From the NCBI GenBank assembly GCA_004299235.1, contig SCQL01000017.1, positions 62,001 to 126,000 of the forward strand: a stretch of 64,000 nt of DNA. The letters are read 5' to 3'. This DNA comes from a bacterium. Lineage in GTDB: Bacteria; Chloroflexota; Dormibacteria; Dormibacterales; Dormibacteraceae. The notes beneath the pieces were generated by a model, which ran no database searches, was not told the DNA's origin, and saw only the letters and a list, made by a program, of their open reading frames with translations. The position numbers were made by a program, and so were the translations under genes. This document shows positions 15,763-24,263 of this stretch, one piece after another; position 1 is the first letter of the stretch, and each line of letters begins with the position of its first letter.

Positions 15763-16181
15763 AGCAAGACTCGTCCTGTCGGGCTCCATACGTGTTGCAG
15801 CCGCTAATCCAGGGCCCACCCAGGCTTTCGGGCGCAGACAGTTCATCGCCGGTGCGCAGCGATCCTGGCCTGATCGCAAACGGCCTGGCAACCTTCTCAT
15901 GGTTGCGGCCCGGAAGGCCGACCACTTACCGTGCCCGCTCGTGCTCCCTCGCGTCCTTCTATTCGCTGGCGGAAGGGGCAGCATTTTCAGCGACGCCCCC
16001 ATGGTCGACACCACAGGGGCTTGATCTCCTTGCAGCCGATCCAAGACCGACGGCCGCGGCTGGTGCGATCGTGCGCGAGCGAAAGCCGTTCGTTACGGGC
16101 GATGCGATCGAGCAGCTTTGGAGAAGCCGCCGCGGCGGCACGCACCCTAGCATGAGGCTCGTTCCCATCAATACTCGCAGC
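15763..16181. other. Gene-free stretch of about 420 bases
   Basis: Lies between the divergent XRE and DUF1801 genes. Long frames exist on both strands, but they have arginine/proline/serine-heavy composition and no recognisable motif. I see no RNA gene or clear repeat here. Confidence 0.4.
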
Positions 16182-16194
16182 GGAGGAAACCTCC
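16182..16194 (+). promoter_or_regulatory. Shine-Dalgarno sequence inside a small hairpin
   Basis: GGAGG (16182-16186) is the ribosome binding site for the ATG at 16196. It is followed after AAA by CCTCC (16190-16194), its exact complement. The five-pair GC stem could partly mask the site, which would make translation sensitive to temperature, an RNA-binding protein or coupling. The arrangement may also be chance. Confidence 0.3.
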
Positions 16195-16195
16195 A

Positions 16196-16672
16196 ATGAA
16201 GGACACGCAGAAGTCCGCCAAGAGCGCCAGCACGAAACAAAAGAGGTACGAGGGATTCACCGACGAGGAACGAGCCGCGATGGTGGACCGCGTCCAAGAG
16301 ATGAAGGTGGCGGCGCGCCGCGGCCCCCGCGCGGACAAGGCCGACGAGGAAAGCGCCGTGCTCGCGAAGATCGCCGAGATGCCGGAACGCGATCGCGCCG
16401 TGGGCGAGCGGCTCCATGCCGTCATCACCGCGAGCGCGCCAGCCCTCTCGCCGAGACTCTGGTACGGCATGCCCGCGTATGCCAAGGACGGCAAGATCGT
16501 CTGCCATTTCCAAAGCGCGCAGAAGTTCAAGACGAGGTACGCGACGCTCGGCTTCAGCGACGAGGCGAACCTCGACGAAGGCGCCATGTGGCCGACCGCC
16601 TTCGCTCTGACGGAGTTGACCGCCGCCGTCGAGGCAAGGATCGGCGCGCTCGTGAAGAAAGCGGTGAGCTGA
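16196..16672 (+). CDS. DUF1801/YdhG-like protein
   Basis: A 158-residue protein. The Lys-rich N-terminus (about 20 residues) is followed by a helical linker [17 protein letters not shown]. The DUF1801 core comes next: [48 protein letters not shown], recognisable by the 'P.L....WYGMPAY...GK.V' pattern. Members include frataxin-like iron chaperone FraI/YdhG and many of unknown role. It is a soluble cytosolic protein, monocistronic, with GGAGG seven to nine bases upstream of the start. Confidence 0.8.
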   Translation: MKDTQKSAKSASTKQKRYEGFTDEERAAMVDRVQEMKVAARRGPRADKADEESAVLAKIAEMPERDRAVGERLHAVITASAPALSPRLWYGMPAYAKDGKIVCHFQSAQKFKTRYATLGFSDEANLDEGAMWPTAFALTELTAAVEARIGALVKKAVS

Positions 16673-17093
16673 GGACTGAGCTCGACACCAGGCCCCGCCC
16701 TAGGCGGGACGGCTTGGCCTCCAGCTAAGCCCGAAACAATCCCCAGACTCTGGGCAACGCGCTGGTCGCACAGTTCGCCAAGACGGTTGCTCAGCTGCGG
16801 AGGCTCGCCGGCCGGTTTAAGAGCCCTCCGATCAGCGCATGGGTCGGAGCTTGAGGTAAGCAGCCTAGAGCGTGAATTTGTTAAGGCGAGATATCGATAG
16901 ACCCGCATTATCAGCATCAACCGATGCAGGCGGGAGCGATGTCGCAAGCAGCGCGGAGACGCCGCTCGCTACAGCCCCGACAGACCAGCTCGCCCGACTC
17001 GATCCCAAACATCGAGGCCAAGCCTGCCCGACGCCCCCTGAGGCCAAAATCCTGGTGCCGCGGGCCTTCAGCACCAACTTTTGAACTCGAAAC
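16673..17093. other. Gene-free stretch bordering the integration region
   Basis: About 420 bases with no gene I can support. It forms the left flank of the leftmost tRNA-Pro partial copy. A few short GC-rich dyads occur (for example around 16690-16705), but none is followed by a T run. Confidence 0.4.
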
Positions 17094-17123
17094 TGGTCGG
17101 GAGCCCCGGGATTTGAACCCGGA
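17094..17123 (-). repeat. Partial copy of tRNA-Pro 3' end (site A)
   Basis: On the minus strand the sequence reads like the T-arm, acceptor 3' strand and CCA of the tRNA-Pro at 30658, with a mismatch and an inserted base. The match continues past the tRNA into the flank: TTTTGAACTCGAAA is shared with 30643-30656. The anticodon half is absent. It is best read as the outermost attachment-site copy left by integration at the tRNA gene. Confidence 0.65.
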
Positions 17124-17195
17124 CCCAGCCCGCGCTGATCATCGCGAGGACCAGCGCAGCCCAGGTCCAGCGCGCTCAGCCGACCGGAGAGCAAA

Positions 17196-18026
17196 TCACT
17201 CTTTGTCGAGGAAGGCCAGGATCACGGTGGCGAGCAGTGGCGAGCTGCCTATGTTGTAGTGGGTCAGCCCGGGCAGGATCGCGAGTGCGTGACCGCCCCT
17301 GGGCCGACCCTCCCCCATCCAGCCCCCATCGCGCAGGCCGCCGTCGAGCAGTTTGAACACCTCGACATAGTGGCTCGGCGGCGCCATGTCGGCATCGGCG
17401 GCCGCGATGAGCGTGGGAACTTGGAGACCACGCACGTCTTCGGTGAAGTCGAAGTCCTTGGCCATCGACTGGCCGATCTTGTCCAGCAGGCGCGGGAAAT
17501 CTTGCGGGCGCGGCGCGACCCGCTGGTACTCCTGGTACATCGGGGTGTCTTTCATGAACTCGGCCGCGGCCGCGCTCACCTGGCCCTGCTGCATCAGCAT
17601 CTCAGCCGGAATCGCATCGCGCCTGATGTTTGCCGAGACGACTACGAGCCGGCGGATCTTGGCCGGGTATCTCACCGCGGTCTGCAGGGCAACTCCGCCT
17701 CCCAGCGAGTAGCCCACGAGGTCTGGCCTTTCGACCCCGAGATGCTCGATGAGCGCGGCGATGTCGTCGGCCAGGAGCCGCACATCGATCGGTCGCTCGA
17801 TGTCGGCAGTCCGGCCGTGTCCTTGCAGGTCGACCGTGATGACCTGGTGACGCTGCGCCAGAAGTGGAATGACGGGCCCGAACATCTCGCCCATCATCAA
17901 TCCACCGTGCAGCAGAATCAGCGGGCGACCTGTCCCGTGGATCTCGAAGTAGAGATTGATGCCGTTGACATCGGCGTACCGCCCGGCGCCATTTTCGTTG
18001 GTCGTCGATTCAGTGGTCACGGTCAT
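17196..18026 (-). CDS. Alpha/beta-hydrolase fold enzyme
   Basis: Start chosen at ATG 18026 (MTVTTESTTNENG). The upstream extension has no homology-like character. About 276 residues: oxyanion region LILLHGGLMMGEMF, nucleophile elbow VGYSLGGGVAL (Ser in GYSLGG), acid Asp in LIAAADADMAPP and catalytic His near LPGLTHYNI. It is a soluble esterase/hydrolase of unknown substrate. It belongs to the first cargo block between tRNA-like sites A and B. Confidence 0.85.
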   Translation of the reverse strand: MTVTTESTTNENGAGRYADVNGINLYFEIHGTGRPLILLHGGLMMGEMFGPVIPLLAQRHQVITVDLQGHGRTADIERPIDVRLLADDIAALIEHLGVERPDLVGYSLGGGVALQTAVRYPAKIRRLVVVSANIRRDAIPAEMLMQQGQVSAAAAEFMKDTPMYQEYQRVAPRPQDFPRLLDKIGQSMAKDFDFTEDVRGLQVPTLIAAADADMAPPSHYVEVFKLLDGGLRDGGWMGEGRPRGGHALAILPGLTHYNIGSSPLLATVILAFLDKE

Positions 18027-18218
18027 GCTCCTGCACTGGAACCAGACTGGATGAAGGAGCCGAGCTTCAACTCCCCAGCGCCCGTACATGGCCACGATAA
18101 CGCCGCTCGGCGAGACCTGACTGTCGAGCAACTGCCAGCCGCCCGGGCTGGCGGGGCGAGCTGATCTCGTACGAGGCGCCGGCCTACTTCGGCATGCTGA
18201 CCGCCGCGTTCAGCCTGC

Positions 18219-19331
18219 CTAGGCGAACGCCCCCTCCGCCGGCTTCGCCGGCACCTCCTCAGGGCGTGGGGCGGTAGCGGCGATGCGCCGCGCAACGTAG
18301 CGGGCATCGCGAACGATGCCAGGGAGCACGCCCGACGTCGCCGCGTACTGAAACTCGAGACCCACGAAGTACAGGCCGGGCAGTGACTGAACCACGCCGC
18401 GATACTGCAGCGGCCGGCCGTCATCCCCGAACGCCGGCAGGTGGACCCAGTCGAAATCCGTCTTGAACCCCGTGCACCAGATGATGTTGGGCACGTCGAT
18501 GACGCGATCGTCCTCAATGAGAGGTCGGCCGCCGCTCACACCCACTACGCGCGGCACGCGCTCGACTCCCGCAGCCGCGAGATCTTTCGCCTTGACCCTG
18601 ATCAGCGGTGCGCCGCTGCGAAGGAACTGCGGCCGCGCCTTCTTCCCCATCGGCGTGTCCACGGTGAGCACATAGGTCCCGAGGAATCGGACCAGCGGCA
18701 GCGCGAAAGCGGCGCCGACCGCACCGTGGGGAAACGGAATCTCGCGATGCGCTGACCCGGCCAACGACACGCGCCGCGTGCGCGACAGCTCGAGCGCGAC
18801 CTCTGCGCCCGAGTTGCCCGTGCCGACGACCAGGACATCGCCGTCGCGCAGCTGTGCCGGGCTCGTGTACTGGCTGGAGTGGATCTGGTTGATGCCCGCG
18901 TTGAGCTGGGAGGCGAAGGCCGGCAGCTTCGGGATCTGGCACGCGCCGGTCGCGATGACGACGTTGTCCGCAACGAACGTCGTTGCGTCGGCCGTCACCA
19001 AATAGCGATTGCCATCCTGGTGCAGGGCATCGACTTTCGTCGAAGTCTTGACCGGGAGGTGGAACCGCACGGCGTACGCCGCCTGGAAGTCGCCAACTGC
19101 ATCCTTGGTCGGGAACGAGAGCAAAGGCGCCGGGAATCGCACGCCGGGGAGCCCGTTGTACTTCGCCGGTGTGAAGACGCGCAGCGAGTCCCAGCGCTTG
19201 CGCCACGAATCGCCGACCCGCGCGTTGGCTTCGAGGATGACGAATGATCGCCCGCCCCTTCCGAGGTGATAGCCGACCGCAAGGCCTGCCTGACCGCCGC
19301 CGATGATCACGGTTTCGACGTGTTCGTTCAT
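18219..19331 (-). CDS. Flavin-dependent monooxygenase/oxidoreductase (FAD/NADPH)
   Basis: A 370-residue protein with FAD-binding GGGQAGLAVGYHLGRGG at the N-terminus, WRKRWDSLRVFTPAKY (typical of the YUCCA/CzcO-like group), NADPH-binding VVGTGNSGAEVALELS at about 170, and FVGLEFQYAATSGVLPGI near the C-terminus. Relatives oxygenate N or S atoms or carry out Baeyer-Villiger reactions, and CzcO-like members lie near metal-resistance genes. No redox partner is needed. The substrate is unknown. Confidence 0.87.
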   Translation of the reverse strand: MNEHVETVIIGGGQAGLAVGYHLGRGGRSFVILEANARVGDSWRKRWDSLRVFTPAKYNGLPGVRFPAPLLSFPTKDAVGDFQAAYAVRFHLPVKTSTKVDALHQDGNRYLVTADATTFVADNVVIATGACQIPKLPAFASQLNAGINQIHSSQYTSPAQLRDGDVLVVGTGNSGAEVALELSRTRRVSLAGSAHREIPFPHGAVGAAFALPLVRFLGTYVLTVDTPMGKKARPQFLRSGAPLIRVKAKDLAAAGVERVPRVVGVSGGRPLIEDDRVIDVPNIIWCTGFKTDFDWVHLPAFGDDGRPLQYRGVVQSLPGLYFVGLEFQYAATSGVLPGIVRDARYVARRIAATAPRPEEVPAKPAEGAFA

Positions 19332-19427
19332 GGCGACGAGGCTAGGCGTCGCGCACCCTGGCCCGCATCGAACGAAATGCCCAATCCGCGAAGCCGCCCG
19401 CTATGGGTATTTCTATATAGGCGAGGC

Positions 19428-21050
19428 CTACCTCAGGCCGTGCTCGTACGCGTACGCGGTCGCCGCTGCCCGGTTGGAGAGGCCGAGCTTGGTGAAGATG
19501 TTGCTCACGTGGCGCGCCACCGTCTTCTCGCTGATCACCAGCCGCAGGGCGATGGCGCGGTTGGAACTGCCGGCCGCGACCAGGCGAAGAACCTCCACCT
19601 CCCGCTCCGAGAGTCCGGAGGTGGCCGCCGGTCTCGTGTCAATGGCGGCGAGATCAGGCAGCGCGCCCAGCTCCTTGAAGGTCCGGCGCGCAGCTTCGAG
19701 CTCCATCGCGCTGGTTTCCGAGTCGCCGAGCGCGCGGCAGGCGCGAGCGATCAGCACGCGCACTCGCGCCCCTTCGTAAGGCGCCTCGAGCTCACGCCAC
19801 AGGCTTGCCGAGCGGCGAAGGGGCTGCAGCGCGGCGCGCGGGTCGCCTTCCGCGAGCAGCACCGCCCCGCGGGCCTGGCTCGCGATGGCGTTGAGGATCG
19901 GCGCTTTGATATGTGCGGCTATCTCAGCAAGCTCAGCCACACCAATACGAGCAGAGTCGAGGTCACCGGTCGCCACCATGAGATCGACGAAGGCGGTAAG
20001 CACCGCCGCGCGTGCAGCTGGGCCGGTCGCTTCGTCGCGCTCGCGGCGGATGACGGTCGCGGCCTGGTCCGGGTGACCCTGGGCGAACCTCATAAGAGCC
20101 AACCCCGGCATCGGCCCGTGACCCATGTGGCTCGCCTGCCGATACCCCTCTTCAGCCTGGGCAAACTCGCCGCGCAGCCTGTGGAGTTCAGCGAGCTCGT
20201 AGAACGCCGCACCCGCAAACGGCTTGGGGGGCGGCTTGAGGAGCAGGTCGCGCGCCCTCTCGGCCTCGGTGATCGCATCGGCCCAGCGTCCGTGCAGCTG
20301 CATGATCTCGGTCCGGAAGATCAGGCAGTTGCCCCGAAACGCCACGAGGCCGGGCTGCGACTCGCACCAGCGAGTAAGGGCAGACGTCCACTCCTGCGCC
20401 CGACGCAGGTCGAACACCTCGCGGCAGTTCTCGATCACCACGCAGTAAGCGATGCCGGCTATGGCCGGCGAGACCTCGCCCGACGTGACCGAGACCATGA
20501 TCTCGTCGTGCAACGCTGCGCCGGCCTCGATCTCACCTCGCGCGATCAGTGAAGATCCGTGGCCGAGCCGGCTCAGGGCCAGCAGGTCGGCGTCGCCGAA
20601 GCGTTCGCCGATCTCGAGGGCATGGGTGAAAGCCGCGTCGGCGCCGGCGAGGTCGCGCGTACCGAGACTCTGCATCGCGATCGCGGCCTGTAAGTATCCA
20701 GACTCGACGCAATCCCGCCGCCCATCGTCAAGTAGCCGGCCCGCGCGCCCGAGCCAGCCGCCGGCCTGGGCGGCCTGGCCGGCGTTGAGCAGCCACATCC
20801 CGAGTCGCACGGCCCATAGGGCAGCGCGCTCAAGATCGCCCCGGCCAAGGAAGGCATTGTGCGTGCGCTGCATCAGCGCAAAGCCCTGCGCGTCCTGTCC
20901 GGAGAGGAGGGCCGCGGTCGACAGCAGCTCCAGGTCCTCAGCGCCAAGAGGTTCGCGATTGTCAGCGGCGACCAGATCACTGAACGCCTCAGCCCAGGAG
21001 AGCCTGTCGCAGGCCGCGCGGCCCTGCTCGAGCTCCGACGTGGCGTTCAT
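19428..21050 (-). CDS. LuxR-family regulator with TPR-like helical repeats
   Basis: A 540-residue protein. The first 460 residues are alpha-helical repeats (for example DLAGADAAFTHALEIGERFGD, RGEFAQAEEGYRQASHMG) without a nucleotide-binding P-loop, unlike MalT. The C-terminus is a LuxR/NarL helix-turn-helix: LSEREVEVLRLVAAG, SNRAIALRLVISEKTVARHV, NIFTKLGLSNRAAA. It probably controls the adjacent oxidoreductase and hydrolase, which lie downstream in the same orientation. Confidence 0.87.
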   Translation of the reverse strand: MNATSELEQGRAACDRLSWAEAFSDLVAADNREPLGAEDLELLSTAALLSGQDAQGFALMQRTHNAFLGRGDLERAALWAVRLGMWLLNAGQAAQAGGWLGRAGRLLDDGRRDCVESGYLQAAIAMQSLGTRDLAGADAAFTHALEIGERFGDADLLALSRLGHGSSLIARGEIEAGAALHDEIMVSVTSGEVSPAIAGIAYCVVIENCREVFDLRRAQEWTSALTRWCESQPGLVAFRGNCLIFRTEIMQLHGRWADAITEAERARDLLLKPPPKPFAGAAFYELAELHRLRGEFAQAEEGYRQASHMGHGPMPGLALMRFAQGHPDQAATVIRRERDEATGPAARAAVLTAFVDLMVATGDLDSARIGVAELAEIAAHIKAPILNAIASQARGAVLLAEGDPRAALQPLRRSASLWRELEAPYEGARVRVLIARACRALGDSETSAMELEAARRTFKELGALPDLAAIDTRPAATSGLSEREVEVLRLVAAGSSNRAIALRLVISEKTVARHVSNIFTKLGLSNRAAATAYAYEHGLR

Positions 21051-21307
21051 ATGGAGTGCAGCCTAACGCGACACATCGCCACTTCCATGGCCAAGTGGTC
21101 GGGAATCTATCGCACGCCGGATTCGCGATCTCCTGCCGGCTCAGGCCGCCCAAGGCCATGGGAACGCTCGAAAAGCCGCCCCACGCCACGAACGCAAGGG
21201 CGCGATTGCGGAAATGCCCCTTGCCACAGGTCCTTTGAATTCTGTGATCCGCCGCGATCCCACTAGCGCGGCACGCAGGCCCGGACGCCCGCCTCGTATT
21301 CAAAAAC

Positions 21308-21348
21308 TGGTCGCCCGGGGTTTGAACCCGGGGCCTCACGGTCCCGAA
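21308..21348 (-). repeat. Partial copy of tRNA-Pro 3' half (site B)
   Basis: Matches the tRNA-Pro from the anticodon loop (TTCGGGA) through CCGTGAGGCC and the T-arm to CCA. It lacks four Cs of the acceptor strand and has one T-loop substitution. It cannot fold a full tRNA. Same orientation as the intact gene at 30658. The surrounding 21051-21528 contains no supportable gene. Confidence 0.7.
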
Positions 21349-21528
21349 TCAGCCGTGGTTGCGTCCAACCATGTCAGTTTCTGCAGGTTTCAGTTCGATT
21401 CTTCGGCTCGACGGCCATCGACGTCCCGGTTTGCACGACTCTTCAGCCGGATTACTACATGAACTACTACACGGATTGTTTACGGAGGCTGACGTCGCCA
21501 AGCTGCTTTGGGCTCCACGTTTCGCAGC

Positions 21529-21906
21529 TTACGGCTCGGCCACTACCTCCCCGATCGAGCGCCGCACACCGCGAACGATCGCATCGATAAGCTTGGGGCT
21601 CAGAGTTCCGGCGGGGCCACGGGCGAGAAAATCGCGGTCGATCGTGGTGATCTCTTCGCAGAAGACGACACTGTCATGGCGCAAGCCTGTTGACCGCGCC
21701 TGCAATGGCACACGCGTGGGCCCGACTTGACCAGCCGAAAAGATCGGGACGACAATCAGATCATCCCGCAGACGATTCCTTACATCCTCTGAAATGACTA
21801 CAGCTGGACGTGGCCGGTGGGGATCATCCGGCTGGCCGGGCGTGAACACATACCAGATCTCCCCCCGACGTGGAGCGGGGTGGGCTAGGCGACTTCGCTG
21901 GCTCAG
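21529..21906 (-). CDS. MazF/PemK-family toxin (RNase) with no usual start codon at the conserved N-terminus
   Basis: The frame contains the MazF beginning RRGEIWYVFTPGQPDDPHRP followed by RPAVVISED, then DLIVVPIF, VGPTRVPLQ, HDSVVFCEEITTIDR. MazF enzymes cleave mRNA. The first ATG/GTG/TTG in frame is the GTG at 21849, inside the conserved strand (WYV|F), which would delete RRGEIWY. The upstream alternative is CTG at 21906-21904, overlapping the antitoxin stop as CTGA, the position where an ATGA junction would be expected. Coordinates here assume that CTG. The toxin may be weakly translated or disabled. Confidence 0.7.
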   Translation of the reverse strand: MSQRSRLAHPAPRRGEIWYVFTPGQPDDPHRPRPAVVISEDVRNRLRDDLIVVPIFSAGQVGPTRVPLQARSTGLRHDSVVFCEEITTIDRDFLARGPAGTLSPKLIDAIVRGVRRSIGEVVAEP

Positions 21907-22154
21907 GTTCTAGAGAGCCGACGCGCAGCTGCCGAACGTCGGATCGATCGCCAGGCACGCTGTTCGGAGGCGATCGGTTGCTCCGGATTGGCGTACTGAG
22001 CCTCCATGGCAAGCTCTTGCTGGCGCGCGTACCACTGGTGAAGAGCTTGGTCGATCACCTTGCTGCGGTCTTGACCAGGATGGTCTTGAACGAACCCGTC
22101 CACTGCATCAAGCAGGTTCGGATCCACCGTCACACTCACTTTGACTCGACTCAT
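21903..22154 (-). CDS. Ribbon-helix-helix antitoxin of the MazF pair
   Basis: An 83-residue protein. N-terminal strand-helix-helix MSRVKVSVTVDPNLLDAVDG, then FVQDHPGQDRSKVIDQALHQWY, is the MetJ/Arc-type fold. The C-terminal Arg-rich helical tail would bind the toxin. It sits directly upstream of the MazF-like gene and should autoregulate the pair. Confidence 0.82.
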   Translation of the reverse strand: MSRVKVSVTVDPNLLDAVDGFVQDHPGQDRSKVIDQALHQWYARQQELAMEAQYANPEQPIASEQRAWRSIRRSAAARRLSRT

Positions 22155-22298
22155 GCGACAAAGGGTAGCACGATTGGTCGGACATTACGTCGGCTGTGAT
22201 GCTGTTGGGTTCAAAAAGTCGGTCATACCAAGACCGGTGTGCGCCGATATTCGCTGAGCAAGCCGGCCAAGCTGTAGGCTGGCAAACTTGGGTCGCGC

Positions 22299-22556
22299 TC
22301 ATGCCGCCCTCGAAAAGACGTGATGAAGTCCGCCTAGGATCGGCCGACAGACTACGGCACCGCCCGACATTGGCGGTATCACCTGCCTCCAGATCCAGGC
22401 CGCGGTCGGACTCGCCGTGACGTTGAACTGAATCAGCTCCCTGCGCTCGTGGCTGATGAGGATGAACACATACAGGGTTCGGAAGCCGATCGTCTGCACA
22501 ACGAAAGGTCCGCCGCCCAGATACCCTTGATCTGGTTGCGTAGTGTCAATGGCCAT
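22299..22556 (-). pseudogene. Fragment of a DDE transposase/integrase core
   Basis: An 85-codon frame. The segment FVVQTIGFRTLYVFILISHERRE then LIQFNVTASPTAAWIWRQV resembles the 'F.VLYVF..L.H..R...HFNVT.HPTA.W..QQ' stretch of IS481/integrase-core transposases. The sequences before and after it are not transposase-like, and no catalytic triad is complete. It is a decayed transposon piece. Confidence 0.65.
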
Positions 22557-22756
22557 CTCAAAGTCCCCACTTTTGGCCAGGTGAAAGTCCCCACCCGGCG
22601 CTCATTTCTTCAGGCGCTCACCTCCTCTTGAACGGGCTTCGCGGAGTCTGAAGGACTCGCCCTCGGTGACCACCACGACGGCGCTTGATCCGTTTGGGAT
22701 TACCGCTCGCGAAGAGCTTCTAGGTCATCCATGTCAATGGCCATCTCAAAGTCCCC
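22544..22756 (-). mobile_element. Insertion-sequence debris with 25-bp direct repeats (IS21-like ends)
   Basis: The same 25 bases beginning TGTCAATGGCCATCTCAAAG occur at 22544-22568 and 22732-22756 in direct orientation. A third related piece (GGCCAGGTGAAAGTCCCC) is at 22575-22592. Nested 'GGCCA..TGAAAGTCCCC' units are typical of IS21-type termini. Between them the minus strand encodes a short tail ending VVVVTEGESFRLREARSRGG and stopping at 22602, which looks like the C-terminus of an IstB-like protein. Nothing complete remains. Confidence 0.5.
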
Positions 22757-23375
22757 TGTTAGCGATCACCCAAAACCGGCCAGGACCGATCGAGTTAAAA
22801 CCGGCCATCTGAGGTAGCCCAGGATCACCCTCCGTGGGCTGATTGGCGCTTGCTCGGGCGTTAGCGCCACGACATGTCGGCCTGTCAGGACGACCTCAGC
22901 CAGCGGAGTAGGTGTCGACGAAAGCAACCAGCTTGAGAACGTGCGGGTCGGCCAGCAGTCCGAGAGATTTTTACACAATTTGTGCAGCTACAGCAGAACT
23001 ATCACGTTCCATCCGTTGACGAGAATATTTCTGAATTCAGAAACTGGTCGGGGGAACGGGACACTATTTGAACTCTCGAATTGAGCTCGGCAGCGGCCTC
23101 CTCGACCTAATTAGGACCCATTGCGGCCGGCTTGAACAGGCCGCTGCTGGCGTTTAGTCCCCGCCCGCCGGGCGGGGCAAGGGGAGGTGGCAGTCGGCTC
23201 GGAGGAGCGCGACAAGGTGGCGGGCGTTGGCGGCGCGCCAGCATTCTTGGGCGCCCCGCTGGTGCGGCCCCCTAGGTCGCGATAGTCCCCCCGGAAATTG
23301 TGACCCGGCGGTGATCCACCGGCTCCCGACCACAGACAAGATCGCCAATACAAGGCGTTATGTAGGCCTGGCGGC
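22757..23375. other. Gene-free stretch with decayed tRNA-like copy
   Basis: About 620 bases. Apart from the tRNA-Pro-like remnant at 23041-23075 I find no gene. Short frames on the minus strand around 23111-23353 look like transposon leftovers, but I cannot assign them. Confidence 0.35.
23041..23075 (-). repeat. Strongly decayed tRNA-Pro 3'-end copy
   Basis: AAACTGGTCGGGGG followed by CGGGA, an insertion and TTTGAACTC mirrors the acceptor/T-arm order of the other copies (sites A-D), including the AAACTGG lead seen at site A. It is too damaged to be certain. If real, it marks another element boundary between sites B and C. Confidence 0.4.
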
Positions 23376-24263
23376 TTACGAGAGGGTATCTACCGAGTAG
23401 AGGAACGTTGCCAAGCGCTCGTTGAAGGGCGCCCCCAGCAACTGCGGATTGTGGAAGGACTCTGGAAGCGTTGCCAGTTCACCGCCAAGTCTCTTTGCGA
23501 GACGCTCCCCAACAGCGCGAAAGGCGCGACCAGTGCTTCGTACGGGCGGATCTTCGCTGGGCCAGCCGCCAAGCACGATCAGCACCGGAAAAGCTTGGCG
23601 ATGCAGCGCCGGGATGGTGGCGTCCCAGGGAGGAGGCTCTCGGAGGCTGGCCCGTATGCACTTCAGATCCATGGCCGTCGGCGTCGCCGGTGGGGATGCA
23701 AAGCCGAAGGCGCCTATGAAAGCCGCGTAAGCACCGGCAGGATCGGAGTCGTTCGCATTCGCAAGCACGCGCGACACGCGGTCGATCAGTGCCTCAGCAT
23801 CGACATCGTCGCGGGCCAGTCCCAGGGTGTTGGGCTCGACCAGGGTCAGCGATCGCACAGCCTCCGGTCTTCGAAAGGCTGCCAGAAGCGCCAGAGTGCC
23901 GCCATGAGATTGGCCGACCAGGTGCGCGCCGCCGCCTAGAAGATTGGCAATGTCCTCTGACTGCTCGTTCCAGCCGGAACGACCGGTGTCAGGGCTGCGA
24001 CCGTGGCCGCAGCGATCAACCAGCAGCATCCTCCACCGTAAGCTGAGTGGTCTCTGGTGTTCCCACTGCTCTTCGCCGAAGCCGAAGCTGCCGTGGACAA
24101 AGAGGATTGACTCACCGGTACCCACTCCGACACGTGCAGTCCTAGGGTCGACACATTTCGAGGTTAATAGAACCGACTGCCATTCGGTTTCTAGCCCAGG
24201 CCACGGCGGAGCACTTCTTCCAGTATGTTGTCCCGCGATGTCGGGCCGGGTCGCCATCGTCAC
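23376..24263 (-). CDS. Alpha/beta-hydrolase fold enzyme
   Basis: Up to 295 residues. ILFVHGSFGFGEEQW (oxyanion), VDRCGHGRSPDTGRSGW, nucleophile elbow VGQSHGGTLALLA, and a C-terminal ESFHNPQ with the His. The GTG/ATG starts near 24263-24257 overlap the divergent SDR gene by about 26 bases, so the real start may be lower, for example a GTG at VGTGESILF (about 24125). The His after the nucleophile (GQSHGG) is a common variant. Substrate unknown. Confidence 0.8.
   Translation of the reverse strand: MTMATRPDIAGQHTGRSAPPWPGLETEWQSVLLTSKCVDPRTARVGVGTGESILFVHGSFGFGEEQWEHQRPLSLRWRMLLVDRCGHGRSPDTGRSGWNEQSEDIANLLGGGAHLVGQSHGGTLALLAAFRRPEAVRSLTLVEPNTLGLARDDVDAEALIDRVSRVLANANDSDPAGAYAAFIGAFGFASPPATPTAMDLKCIRASLREPPPWDATIPALHRQAFPVLIVLGGWPSEDPPVRSTGRAFRAVGERLAKRLGGELATLPESFHNPQLLGAPFNERLATFLYSVDTLS

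Noticed and set aside
15705-16199. A 164-codon plus-strand frame before the DUF1801 gene
   Set aside because: Begins antisense inside the XRE gene, crosses its operator, and has no recognisable protein features.
19266-20552. A 428-codon plus-strand frame opposite the LuxR-type gene
   Set aside because: High-GC antisense shadow; no motif, while the minus strand has a clear LuxR helix-turn-helix.
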